Origin: Halomicrobium katesii DSM 19301
Lineage (GTDB): Archaea > Halobacteriota > Halobacteria > Halobacteriales > Haloarculaceae
Length of the DNA: 34,874 bases
Direction of reading: 5' to 3'
Assembly: GCF_000379085.1 (NCBI RefSeq)
Contig: NZ_KB905379.1
Span: 186,634-221,507 of the forward strand
Under the pieces are notes generated by a model. The model searched no databases and was not told where the DNA came from. It was given only the letters and a program-made list of their open reading frames with translations. The number at the start of each line of letters is the position of its first letter. Position 1 is the first letter of the stretch. Shown here piece by piece: positions 23,407 through 31,329 of the stretch. The translations under genes were made by a program, and so were the position numbers.

Positions 23407-23742
23407 TTAGTCGGCGTCTTCGGTGGTCTCCGACGGCGTTCCGGCAGTGTCCGGGTCGTCCGGCGCTGCCGCGTCGCCGCTCGGGTCCGCCCCTTCGGCG
23501 TCCTGAATGACGGCGTCGGTGACGGCACTGTCGACGTCGATATCGTGCTCCTCGGCGATCGCCTCCAGCAGCGTGCGGTGCTGTTCGAGCTCCCGTTCGA
23601 TCTCCTCGACACGTGCCCCCGTCTCGTCGACCGTCCCCCGAAGGTCCTGAAGCTGCTCGACCATGTGGTTGATCCGCTTGTACATCTTCTCGGCCAGATC
23701 CGCGAGCTTCTGGACCTTCTTGGCCGTGCTTCCGAGTCCCAT
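23407..23742 (-). CDS. DUF5798-like haloarchaeal coiled-coil protein
   Basis: A 111-aa protein beginning MGLGSTAKKVQKLADLAEKM, the signature I associate with DUF5798. A coiled coil spans about residues 10-65, followed by an acidic Ala/Asp-rich tail. The role is unknown. ATG 23742 is chosen because the open frame upstream overlaps the region in front of the divergent gene at 23861 and lacks the acidic composition. Confidence 0.8.
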   Translation of the reverse strand: MGLGSTAKKVQKLADLAEKMYKRINHMVEQLQDLRGTVDETGARVEEIERELEQHRTLLEAIAEEHDIDVDSAVTDAVIQDAEGADPSGDAAAPDDPDTAGTPSETTEDAD

Positions 23743-23830
23743 GGCCGGGCTATCGTGAGTCACCCTTGTGGCCCTTTCGGCTCCCGGACACCGCGTGTGG
23801 AAAGAAGCCACGCCCGCCGCGAACCGACAG

Positions 23831-23836
23831 TATAAG
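23831..23836 (+). promoter_or_regulatory. Box A (TATAAG) of the 23861 gene
   Basis: TATAAG is centred 27-28 nt before ATG 23861; a leaderless transcript is expected, which also fixes the start codon. Confidence 0.6.
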
Positions 23837-23860
23837 ACCGGCGGAGATCCACCTCCGAGT

Positions 23861-24274
23861 ATGGAGCAGTTGCGGCTCGCACCGACCGTCGGCATCGTCG
23901 CATCGCTGGCCGTCCTCGCGGTCCTCGCGGCACCGTACGCGGTCGTCGAGCAGAGCAGCGCCGTGGGCGCGTACTTCGCCGCCGGGGCGATCAGTCCGCT
24001 CGTCGTCGGCCTCTTCGCGAGCGTGGCGATCATCGTCTTCGCCGCGGGGCGACAGGGCCGGTCGCCACCCGATCTGGTCGCCGGGGCGACGCTGGTCCTG
24101 GGCCTGTTCATGACGGTCCTGGCCGCGGTCTGGGCCAGTACGGTCCCCCAGAGCATGGTGACACAGCTCACGACGGCAGACGTGCTGGGGTATCACCGCG
24201 GGGCGCTCGTGGTCACCGCGCTCTGTGTGCCCGCCGCCGCAGCGTGGTACGCACGCGCCCAGCGGCTCATCTAG
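23861..24274 (+). CDS. Haloarchaeal four-helix membrane protein (DUF7548-like)
   Basis: A 137-aa protein with four hydrophobic segments (about residues 7-27, 36-60, 74-95 and 112-130) and short loops, so an integral membrane protein with both ends on the same side. No catalytic motif is visible. It resembles small conserved haloarchaeal membrane proteins of unknown function; the DUF number is from memory. The start follows box A spacing. It lies just upstream of the 7S RNA gene. Confidence 0.75.
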   Translation: MEQLRLAPTVGIVASLAVLAVLAAPYAVVEQSSAVGAYFAAGAISPLVVGLFASVAIIVFAAGRQGRSPPDLVAGATLVLGLFMTVLAAVWASTVPQSMVTQLTTADVLGYHRGALVVTALCVPAAAAWYARAQRLI

Positions 24275-24322
24275 CCGGCCGCGTGGCGACGACCACCACG
24301 CCGTCCCGTCTTTCCGAAAGGT

Positions 24323-24330
24323 CCTTAAGT
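24323..24330 (+). promoter_or_regulatory. Box A promoter of 7S RNA
   Basis: CCTTAAGT is centred about 24-27 nt upstream of the predicted 5' end of the SRP RNA. Confidence 0.55.
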
Positions 24331-24349
24331 TGTGGCGGCGGATCTTCGA

Positions 24350-24656
24350 GTGGACTAGGTCGAGGGGTTAGGCCCCCCTCCTCGCCCGCACTACGGTCTT
24401 GAGCGGGGACCGAACTCGGGGGCGTCCGGTCTGCCGGACGCAGGCCCCGTGAGCTAACGTCGAAGCCTCGTCCAACGGGGACAGCGGTCCACACGGCTGC
24501 GCCTGCAGGGGCGTTCGCCTGTGGTTAGACGAGGGCACTCCGCCAGGCACGGAAGTGAGCAGCGGACCCTCGTACACCTGTCGCTCGTCGGATCGCGGGG
24601 TGGAGGAGGCAAACGGGACTACCTGCGCCCGAACGCCGGGCAATCTCGCTGTCCAT
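24350..24656 (+). ncRNA. ffs: SRP RNA (archaeal 7S RNA)
   Basis: About 307 nt, the usual size in haloarchaea. The S-domain helix 8 is clear: GACGAGGG (24528-24535) pairs with CCCTCGT (24569-24575) around AGGCACGGAAGTGAGCA, which has the GGAA tetraloop and the asymmetric loop bound by SRP54. The 5' region (GGTCGAGGGGTTAGGCCCCC) is the expected Alu-domain start, and GTGGAC at 24350 can pair with GTCCAT at 24651 to close helix 1. Exact ends are estimated from that pairing and from the box A. No protein-coding frame in this stretch is credible. Confidence 0.9.
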
Positions 24657-24732
24657 CCCATTCATACGCCGCCATCTCGTCCACAGCGGGTGCGCCGCGC
24701 GCACCACTTGCACGAAAGAGTCGTCGGTGACC

Positions 24733-25053
24733 TTACTCGTCGAACTCGAAGAGCCGGCGCAGTTCGTCCTCGATGCGGTCGGTGAACTCGTCGAGGACGG
24801 CATCGAAGGTATCTTCGTCGCCGGGTAGTGGTCGTGCCGTCTCTTTCGCGTCGTCGGGCAGAGTGACGCGGAACGTTCCGTCACCGTCGTATACCGGTTC
24901 GCTCTCACTGAGCACCTGTCGGTCGATCGTTCGGAGGACTGCGGAGTCGACCTGCCCGTGGAGTTGCTGGTACGCGTTCGAGTACGCCGTTTCGAGCTCC
25001 TCGAAGTAGTGCTCGTACTTCCGTTCGAACTTCTCTGGATCGAATGCTGTCAC
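24733..25053 (-). CDS. DUF5783-like haloarchaeal protein
   Basis: A 106-aa acidic protein. MTAFDPEKFERKYEHYFEEL followed by the helix AYSNAYQQLHGQVDS, then QVLSESEPVYDGDGTFRV and a C-terminal helix DEFTDRIEDELRRLFEF match the pattern I know for DUF5783, a conserved haloarchaeal family of unknown role. No membrane segment. Confidence 0.82.
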   Translation of the reverse strand: MTAFDPEKFERKYEHYFEELETAYSNAYQQLHGQVDSAVLRTIDRQVLSESEPVYDGDGTFRVTLPDDAKETARPLPGDEDTFDAVLDEFTDRIEDELRRLFEFDE

Positions 25054-25137
25054 TGTGTGTTCGTCGGGAAGCTGACGGTAAAACGTTCGTCACTGCGACG
25101 ACGAGAGATCGCGAAGACGAGCGGACGGAAACGGTGG

Positions 25138-26049
25138 TCAGGCGTCGTCGGCGGTCGGTTCCACGAGGCCGTCGACGTTGGCCAGTTCGAGACCACCGCC
25201 GATAGTGCGGTTCGGGTAGGGGATGTCGATGCCCGCCTCGTCGAAGCGTTGCTTGACGGCTTTGACGTACTCGCCGCGGATCTTGACGAAGTCGGCCCGC
25301 GATGGGTTCGCGATCCAGATGCGAGACTGGAGTCCCACGGAGGAGTCGCCCAGTTCGATCAGACGCACCGACGGTTCGGGGTCGGCGAGGATGCCCTCGT
25401 GCTCGTCGGCTTCGTCGAGGATGATCTCAGTTGCGCTGTCGATGTCGTCGTCGTAGCCGATGCCGAAGACGAACTTCAGGCGGAGTTGCTCCTTGGCGAC
25501 GGGGTTCTTGATGACGCCGTCGGTCAGCTGAGAGTTGGGCACCGTCAGCAGCTCGTTGTCGAAGGTCCGGACACGGGTGACACGCAACGAGATGTCTTCG
25601 ACAACGCCAGCGTGACCGTCCCACTCGATCCAGTCGCCGATGCGGAACGGTTTGTCGGTGAAAATGAAGATGCCGGCGACGAAGTTCGAGAGCACGTCCT
25701 GCATCGCGAAGCCGATCGCCAGCGTCGCGGCGGCGGCGATCGTCGCCAGTGACTGGAGGAAGCTGCCGAACTGTGCGGCCCCGAACGCCACCGAGATCCC
25801 GACGAAGACGACGGCGATACTGACGATCTTCTTCAGCGGCTTGCGGGCGTGCGCGTCGAGGTCCCGGGCTTTGAGCGCGCGGTTGACCACCGGGAGGATC
25901 ACGGCGCGGCCGAACAGGTAGATCGCCAGGAAGACGGCGACGAACGTCAGTGCCTGACCGATCGAGTCGGCGTAGGGAACCCCGAAGTCGGCGAGAATCT
26001 GGGCCAGTGGCGTCGGGTCGTTGTCGACGGCCGGCGTCCCCTGCGTCAT
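25138..26049 (-). CDS. MscS-family mechanosensitive ion channel
   Basis: A 303-aa small-conductance mechanosensitive channel. Three transmembrane helices are visible (about 31-55, 72-95 and the pore helix 100-125, SLATIAAAATLAIGFAMQDVLSNFVAGIFI). The beta domain follows with KPFRIGDWIEWDGHAGVVEDISLRVTRVRT and VPNSQL, then the C-terminal domain ending IDIPYPNRTI. It releases solutes on hypo-osmotic shock. The start overlaps the YhbY stop by 4 nt, so the two genes form an operon. Confidence 0.93.
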   Translation of the reverse strand: MTQGTPAVDNDPTPLAQILADFGVPYADSIGQALTFVAVFLAIYLFGRAVILPVVNRALKARDLDAHARKPLKKIVSIAVVFVGISVAFGAAQFGSFLQSLATIAAAATLAIGFAMQDVLSNFVAGIFIFTDKPFRIGDWIEWDGHAGVVEDISLRVTRVRTFDNELLTVPNSQLTDGVIKNPVAKEQLRLKFVFGIGYDDDIDSATEIILDEADEHEGILADPEPSVRLIELGDSSVGLQSRIWIANPSRADFVKIRGEYVKAVKQRFDEAGIDIPYPNRTIGGGLELANVDGLVEPTADDA

Positions 26050-26294
26050 CGTTCGAACACGGCGGTGTGACCTCTCGTCTGGACAACAGTCCCACCGGCG
26101 AGGTCGGCGAGCGTCTCGGCTTCGTCTTCGGTCGTCGTCCCGCCCAGCGCAGACCGGAGGAACTTCACTTTCACGAGGTCGCGGTCGTCGAGCTGGTTCG
26201 AGAGTTCGTCGGCGACCGGATCGATACCCTGCTTGCCGACACGGAGCGTGGCGTCGAGTTCGTGAATCCGCTGTCGGCGGTCCTTGTCACTCAT
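26046..26294 (-). CDS. YhbY/CRM-domain RNA-binding protein
   Basis: An 82-aa single CRM domain: an N-terminal helix RRQRIHELDATLRVGKQGID (with the family GKxG loop), DDRDLVKVKFLR, then the strand GGTVVQTRGHTAVFER. In bacteria and archaea such proteins associate with the large ribosomal subunit precursor. It is first in an operon with the MscS channel, and box A GTGTTTAAGTC (26318-26328, minus) sits 27 nt upstream of the start. Confidence 0.9.
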   Translation of the reverse strand: MSDKDRRQRIHELDATLRVGKQGIDPVADELSNQLDDRDLVKVKFLRSALGGTTTEDEAETLADLAGGTVVQTRGHTAVFER

Positions 26295-26317
26295 ACTGTT
26301 TCGATTTTACTGTTGGG

Positions 26318-26328
26318 GACTTAAACAC
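26318..26328 (-). promoter_or_regulatory. Box A promoter of the YhbY-MscS operon
   Basis: GTGTTTAAGTC on the minus strand is centred about 28 nt before the ATG at 26294, predicting a leaderless transcript. Confidence 0.6.
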
Positions 26329-26367
26329 TTGGCCAACAGGCGGAACGGGAACGCAGGCAGTCGGTCG

Positions 26368-26661
26368 TCACTCGTAGGGATAGCGCGCCTGAGTCCCACA
26401 GTCGCAGGTGACGACGACGTGGCCGTCCCGAAGGCGGACCCGCGCGTTGACGCTCGGACGGAGGTAGGCGTCGCAGGCGTCACAGGTGAAACGCTTGAAC
26501 CGCCGCGGGAGTCCGAGACGGTTGCGCTCGGCGACGCGGCGAGCGCGGCGGACGTACTCCCGAGCGCGCTCGTCGTTGCCGTCGCCGGCCGCCTCGCGAG
26601 CGAGGTCGTGGAGTCGTCGAATCCGCTCGCGAGCGATCTCGGACCCACCGGGCGTCATCGA
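26368..26661 (-). CDS. rnp4: Ribonuclease P protein component 4 (Rpr2/Rpp21)
   Basis: A 97-aa zinc-ribbon protein of the archaeal RNase P holoenzyme, which helps the catalytic RNA remove tRNA 5' leaders. The N-terminal helices (EIARERIRRLHDLAREAA, ARRVAERNRLGLPRRFKR) are typical. The zinc ligands are C59/C62 and C85/C87, with a CDC rather than CxxC second pair. It ends RYPYE. ATG 26661 is taken as the start; an in-frame ATG at 26679 would add 6 residues. Confidence 0.92.
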   Translation of the reverse strand, partial: SMTPGGSEIARERIRRLHDLAREAAGDGNDERAREYVRRARRVAERNRLGLPRRFKRFTCDACDAYLRPSVNARVRLRDGHVVVTCDCGTQARYPYE

Positions 26662-26741
26662 CCACAACTCCGCCGACACGACGGGAATACGTTTCGCATC
26701 GGACCGACAGTCTTTTGTCGGATACTGGAGGACAGATCCCT

Positions 26742-27821
26742 GTGCGCACGCTGAACTACCTGGAGGTCGCGGGCTGGCTGGACCGCAGCGGGATCGGTAC
26801 GTCGGTCGAACACCAGCGAGCGGCGCTCGCCGACAGAGACGTCGAGGTCGTCACCTCGCCGTGGGAGGGCGGTCATCCGGTCGACGCCGTCCGGTCGAAG
26901 CTCACCGGCGGGCGCGCGTTCACCGACGTGGACCTCGTCCACTGCAACATGATCGGCCCGGGAACGGCCGCGACCATCAAGCACGCCCAGCGGACCGACA
27001 CGCCGGTGATCTGCCACGCACACGTCACTCGCGAGGACTTCCGAGACAGTTTCCGCGGGGCCAACGTCGTCGCCCCGGCCCTGGGGAGGTACCTCAAGTG
27101 GTTCTACTCGCAGGCCGACCTCGTGCTGTGTCCCAGCGAGTACACGAGAGGGGTGTTGCAGTCGTATCCGATCGACGCGCCGATCCGGCCGATCACGAAC
27201 GGGATCGACCTCGACCGGCTGACGGGGTACGAGGAGTTCCGCGAGGAGTTCCGCGAGCGCTACGGCATCGAGGGGATGGGGATCTTCGCCGTCGGCAACG
27301 TCTTCGAGCGCAAGGGGCTCTCTACCTTCTGTCGGGTCGCCCGGCGGACCGACTACGACTTCACCTGGTTTGGCACCTACGAGACCGGACCGAGCGCCTC
27401 GGCGACGGTCCGTGAGTGGACCGGTGATCCGCCGGACAACGTCACGTTCTCGGGGTGGGTCGACGACATCCGCGGGGCCTACGGGGCCGGCGACGTGTTC
27501 ATGTTCCCCGCGAAGGTCGAGAACCAGGGCATCGTCGTGCTCGAAGCGATGGCCTGCGGGAAAGCCTGTGTGATTTCGGACATCCCCGCCTTCTCGGAGT
27601 ACTACGAGGACGGCCACGACTGCCTGATCTGCTCGTCCGAGCGGGAGTTCGTCGACGCGCTCGAACAGCTGGAAGCGAATCCCGATCTCCGGGAACGGCT
27701 GGGCAAGAACGCGAAAGCGACCGCTCGCGAACACGGACTCGACCGGGTCGGCGAACAGCTGACGGACATCTACGAACGGGTCCTCGACGGGGACGTGCCA
27801 GAGGCTGTCGGCGAGAGATAG
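26742..27821 (+). CDS. GT4-family glycosyltransferase 1
   Basis: About 359 aa with two Rossmann-like domains (GT-B). The C-terminal donor site shows FPAKVENQGIVVLEAMACGKACV, the E-x7-E motif of GT4 enzymes. The acceptor half has VDLVHCNMIGPGTAATIKHAQ and LCPSEYTRGVLQ. It transfers an NDP- or lipid-linked sugar to an unknown acceptor. The start is GTG 26742 (VRTLNYLEVAGWLDRSGIGTS); TTG 26715 is less likely. A second GT4 gene and a PIG-L deacetylase follow on the same strand, suggesting a glycolipid or glycoconjugate pathway. Confidence 0.9.
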   Translation: MRTLNYLEVAGWLDRSGIGTSVEHQRAALADRDVEVVTSPWEGGHPVDAVRSKLTGGRAFTDVDLVHCNMIGPGTAATIKHAQRTDTPVICHAHVTREDFRDSFRGANVVAPALGRYLKWFYSQADLVLCPSEYTRGVLQSYPIDAPIRPITNGIDLDRLTGYEEFREEFRERYGIEGMGIFAVGNVFERKGLSTFCRVARRTDYDFTWFGTYETGPSASATVREWTGDPPDNVTFSGWVDDIRGAYGAGDVFMFPAKVENQGIVVLEAMACGKACVISDIPAFSEYYEDGHDCLICSSEREFVDALEQLEANPDLRERLGKNAKATAREHGLDRVGEQLTDIYERVLDGDVPEAVGER

Positions 27822-27826
27822 CAACG

Positions 27827-27834
27827 GTTTAAGG
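27827..27834 (+). promoter_or_regulatory. Box A promoter of glycosyltransferase 2
   Basis: gtttaagg is centred 27 nt before ATG 27857; supports that start and a leaderless transcript. Confidence 0.6.
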
Positions 27835-27856
27835 CGTGGTCGATCAAACGTCGCCG

Positions 27857-28960
27857 ATGGCACTGCCGCGCGTGGCTGCGTTCACCGACACATACCTCCC
27901 GACGGTCAACGGCGTCACCTACACTGTCAAGACCTGGCGAGAGCAGTGGAGCCGCCGCGACAGCGAGATGGACGTGATCTATCCCCGGAGCGAACACCAG
28001 GCGACGGCCGGCGAACACCCGGTGTCGAGCCTCCCGTTCCCGTTCTACGAGGGCTTTCGCGTCGCGGCACCGCAGATCCCGACGGCCGTCGAGGCGGCCG
28101 ACGTGGTCCACGCACACACCCCGTTCAGTCTCGGGCTGGCCGCAAAGCGGTTCGCCCGGAGCAACGACGCGCCGCTGGTGGCGTCTTACCACACGCCGAC
28201 CGGCGAGTACGCCGAGTACGTCTCCCTCAACGGCACCATCGAGCGACTGATTCGCAACTGCGCGACCCGCTACGAGCGGTGGTTCCTGAACGGTGCCGAC
28301 GTGGTCATCACGCCCAGCGAACGGACCGCTCGACACCTCCGGGAGACCGTCGGCGTCTCGACGCCGGTGAAAGTGCTCGCGAACGGCGTCGACACCGAGT
28401 TCTTCGCGCCGAGCGAGACGGCGGCCTTTCGCGAGCGCCACGACCTCCCAGACGGCCCGCTGGTGGGATACACCGGTCGGCACGGCTACGAGAAGTGCCT
28501 CGACGACATCGTCGCCGCCGCGGAGGGACTGGACGTGACGCTGGTCTTCGGCGGCGACGGACCCGCTCGCGAGAACCTCGAAGCGACGGCCGAGGCGGCG
28601 AGCGTCGACGCCCACTTCCTGGGGTTCCTCGACCGAGCGGAGCTTCCCGAGCTGTACGCCGCACTCGACGTGTTCGCGTTCCCCAGCCCGGTCGAGACCC
28701 AGGGACTGGTCGCACTGGAGGCAAACGCCTGTGGCACGCCGGTCGTCGGGGTCGACAGCGGCGCGCTGAGTGGCACGATCGACGACGGCGTCACCGGCTA
28801 CAAGTACCCCGAGGGCGACACCGACGCCTTCCGCGACGGGATCGAGCGGGCGCTCGACGAGTCCGAACGACTCCGAAAGCGCTGCCTGGACCGCCGCGCG
28901 GAGACGAGCGTCGAACACTCCGTGGAACGACTGGCGGATATCTACGAACAGGTCAGCTGA
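27857..28960 (+). CDS. GT4-family glycosyltransferase 2
   Basis: A 367-aa GT-B enzyme. The N-terminus VAAFTDTYLPTVNGVTYTVKTW is the typical GT4 nucleotide-loop region of the PimB/sugar-lipid group. Then come VVHAHTPFSLGLAAK, a YHTPTGEYAEYV segment, ITPSERTARHL, and VGYTGRHGYEK at the start of the donor domain. The E-x7-E site is SPVETQGLVALEANACGTPVV. Family members glucosylate or mannosylate diacylglycerol- or phosphatidylinositol-type lipids; the archaeal counterpart would be an archaeol lipid, but substrate is not decidable here. The start agrees with box A spacing. Confidence 0.92.
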   Translation: MALPRVAAFTDTYLPTVNGVTYTVKTWREQWSRRDSEMDVIYPRSEHQATAGEHPVSSLPFPFYEGFRVAAPQIPTAVEAADVVHAHTPFSLGLAAKRFARSNDAPLVASYHTPTGEYAEYVSLNGTIERLIRNCATRYERWFLNGADVVITPSERTARHLRETVGVSTPVKVLANGVDTEFFAPSETAAFRERHDLPDGPLVGYTGRHGYEKCLDDIVAAAEGLDVTLVFGGDGPARENLEATAEAASVDAHFLGFLDRAELPELYAALDVFAFPSPVETQGLVALEANACGTPVVGVDSGALSGTIDDGVTGYKYPEGDTDAFRDGIERALDESERLRKRCLDRRAETSVEHSVERLADIYEQVS

Positions 28961-29019
28961 CAGGTTCTCTCGCCGGAAAATATCCAAAACGTTTCGTTCA
29001 CTCCCGACGAGACACGGGT

Positions 29020-29850
29020 ATGAGCGAGACACAGCACCTGCTCGTGATCGGTGCGCATCCGGACGACTGCTCGATCAAGGCCGGCGGTATCGCGGCAAAG
29101 TACGCGGCGGCGGGCCACGACGTGACCTTCCTCTCCGTCACCGACGGGAGTGCCGGCCACCACGAGATGAACCGCAAGAAGCTCGCCGCGCGACGCAAGC
29201 GCGAAACCGAGGCCGTCGCGGAGACGCTGGGCATCGACTACGACGTGTTCGACATCGCCGACGGCTTGCTCGAACCGACGCTCGCCAACCGCAAGAAGCT
29301 CATCCGCTACATCCGCCGAGTCGACCCCGATCTGGTGCTCGGACCGCGACCCAACGACTACCACCCCGACCACCGCTACACCGCACAGCTGGTGCGCGAC
29401 GCCGCGTACTCCCTGATCGTTCCCAACATCGTCCCCGACACCCAGCCCATGGAGTCGAACCCCGTCATCGGCTACGTCGCCGACCACTTCCAGAAGCCCG
29501 AACCCTTCGAGCCCGACGTGGTCCTCGACGTGAGCGACGTCGAAGAGCGGAAAATCGACGCGATGGACTGCCACGTCTCCCAGATGTACGAGTGGCTCCC
29601 CTACACCTTCGGCGAGCTGGAGAACGTCCCCGAGGGCGCTGACGCCCGCCGCGAGTGGCTCACCGAGGAGGGCGTCGACCACCTCGCCGCCAACACCGAG
29701 ATCAACGTCGCCGACCGCTTCCGTGCCGAGCTGAAAGACCGCTACGGCGAAGACGCCGGTGCCGCCGTCGACCACGCCGAGGCCGTCGAGATCTCCGAGT
29801 ACGGTGCGCCGCTGACCGAGGACGCCGCCGAGCGCCTCTTTTTCTTCTAA
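29020..29850 (+). CDS. PIG-L family deacetylase
   Basis: A 276-aa zinc-dependent LmbE/PIG-L family enzyme. AHPDD at 12-16 gives the metal ligands and catalytic Asp, and HPDH at 115-118 gives the third ligand. Further family features are FLSVTDGSAGHH and a RRKRETEAVAETLGI helix. Such enzymes remove N-acetyl groups from GlcNAc-type substrates; a role on a glycolipid made by the two upstream glycosyltransferases is an inference from neighbourhood. ATG 29020 gives the family N-terminus; the frame is open far upstream only as an antisense-like shadow of codon bias. Confidence 0.92.
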   Translation: MSETQHLLVIGAHPDDCSIKAGGIAAKYAAAGHDVTFLSVTDGSAGHHEMNRKKLAARRKRETEAVAETLGIDYDVFDIADGLLEPTLANRKKLIRYIRRVDPDLVLGPRPNDYHPDHRYTAQLVRDAAYSLIVPNIVPDTQPMESNPVIGYVADHFQKPEPFEPDVVLDVSDVEERKIDAMDCHVSQMYEWLPYTFGELENVPEGADARREWLTEEGVDHLAANTEINVADRFRAELKDRYGEDAGAAVDHAEAVEISEYGAPLTEDAAERLFFF

Positions 29851-29972
29851 ACCACCGTTTTCCCGCTCGGGTCAGCGGACTGGGCGACCGAGTGGTCCGA
29901 AGGACCCGGACGGTCGCCCGGATGCTAACCGCATGGCAGTGGTCAGTACAGACGATCCCCCGCACGGTCCCG

Positions 29973-31193
29973 CTATCGGCGGCCCGTGCGCTCCCGCTCT
30001 CGGAGCGCGGCGACCCGTGATTCGATCGGCGGGTGCGAGGAGGGGAGCACGCGAGCGGCCACCGAGCGCCACCGCCGCCGCGTCCGGGCGATGGCGTCGT
30101 CGCCGTCGATTCCGTCCCCGTCGTCGATCGCGTCGGGCAACACGCACAGTTCGCGAACGCCGGTCTGGGCGGTCCGCAGGTCCTCGGACGGACGCAGATC
30201 TTCGAGCGTCTCCAGTGCGCCGACGAGGGCGGCCGGCGACCCTCTGATCGCGGCCGCCCCGGCGTCGGCGTGAAACTCGCGCACTCGGGAGAGCGATCGG
30301 TAACAGGCCGTGCTCGCGAGCCACAGCGCCGAGGAGAGCGCGAGGACGATCGGCGAGAGCGCGACCATCGCGACGTGGAGCTGGCCGAACGCGACGGTGT
30401 CACTGTCCTCGGGCTGCTCGACGCCGGGGAGGTACCCGAGTCCGGACCGGCGGAGGAACTCGATCGTCCCTCCGTTGACGCGGGCCGTGACCGTCGGTAG
30501 GAAGCCAGCGGCCGTCATCACGAACGCGTCGCCGTGCTTGAGGTGGGCGAGCTCGTGAGCCAGGACGGCGTCGAGTTCCTCGTCGTCGAGCGTGCGAAGC
30601 AGCCCCGTCGTGACGACGAGGATCTGCTCGCCGGGCCGGCCGGCGACGTAGCTGTTCGGCGTCTCGCTGTCGACGACCCGCACGTCCGGAATCGGTGTGT
30701 CCGAGAGCTGTGCCAGCCCGGTGAGTCGGACCGCGACGCGCTCGCGGTACTCGCCGTAGTCGAACGTCGGCACGACGCGTGGATCGCGTTCGTCCTCATC
30801 GTCCGCAGAGACCGCGTGCGAGCGGTCGGCCAGCAGGCCGCCGAAAGGCTGTCCGGGTTCGACCGGATCGGCGACCGGCGCGAAGAGGTCCCGGAACGTC
30901 TGTCGCTGGCCAGGGACGGTGTTGGCGCTCATCCGGTAGCCAAACACCGACTGTCCCGCCAGCGTCGCCGCGGTCCCGACGGCGACGACCAGCGGCGACG
31001 GGAGCGTCCGGAACTGCAACGCGTCGACCACCAGCCCGGCGGACTCGTAGGTGATGGCCCACGAGAACAGGCCGGCCGCCAGATGACCCAGCCAGTAGAC
31101 GGCGACGACGAAGACCGCGTCGAAGGCGACCAGCAGCGCGACCAGCGCGGCCAGCCGGAACCGCGTACCGAGGGAGTTGGGGGAGGGCATCAT
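29973..31193 (-). CDS. M48-family membrane metallopeptidase (HtpX-like)
   Basis: A 406-aa protein with two N-terminal membrane helices (about 12-42 and 62-82), a central peptidase domain with HELAH at 213-217 and the downstream FHADAGAA zinc ligand, and two hydrophobic segments around 232-300. ETPNSYVAGRPGEQILVVTTGLL is the typical M48 segment before the active site. It probably degrades damaged membrane proteins. No operon partner; the gap 29851-29972 shows nothing gene-like. Confidence 0.9.
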   Translation of the reverse strand: MMPSPNSLGTRFRLAALVALLVAFDAVFVVAVYWLGHLAAGLFSWAITYESAGLVVDALQFRTLPSPLVVAVGTAATLAGQSVFGYRMSANTVPGQRQTFRDLFAPVADPVEPGQPFGGLLADRSHAVSADDEDERDPRVVPTFDYGEYRERVAVRLTGLAQLSDTPIPDVRVVDSETPNSYVAGRPGEQILVVTTGLLRTLDDEELDAVLAHELAHLKHGDAFVMTAAGFLPTVTARVNGGTIEFLRRSGLGYLPGVEQPEDSDTVAFGQLHVAMVALSPIVLALSSALWLASTACYRSLSRVREFHADAGAAAIRGSPAALVGALETLEDLRPSEDLRTAQTGVRELCVLPDAIDDGDGIDGDDAIARTRRRWRSVAARVLPSSHPPIESRVAALRERERTGRR

Positions 31194-31281
31194 TTACGGA
31201 TTCGTCCCAGCACAGTGAAAAAGTATCGGTGAGCGTGGCAGACGGGGGAGCGCCGCTGTGAATGCGCGTCTCGGAGCGGCC

Positions 31282-31329
31282 GCCGTCCACTCAGGCCAGC
31301 GCGCTGCCGTCCACTCAGGCCAGCGCGCT
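31282..31329. repeat. 24-bp tandem duplication at the gatA 3' end
   Basis: The unit gccgtccactcaggccagcg plus cgct occurs twice without gap (31282-31305, 31306-31329). It contains the last codons and the stop of gatA, so a second in-frame-looking SALA-stop lies just past the real stop. Probably replication slippage. Confidence 0.85.

Noticed and set aside
23743-24171. Extension of the DUF5798-like gene to an upstream start
   Set aside because: The extra residues are basic and Thr/Ala-rich, overlap the divergent 23861 gene, and the MGLGSTAKK start is the family N-terminus.
28308-28724. Arg-rich frames within the glycosyltransferase genes on either strand
   Set aside because: Shadow frames typical of GC-rich genes; very high Arg content and no acidic bias.
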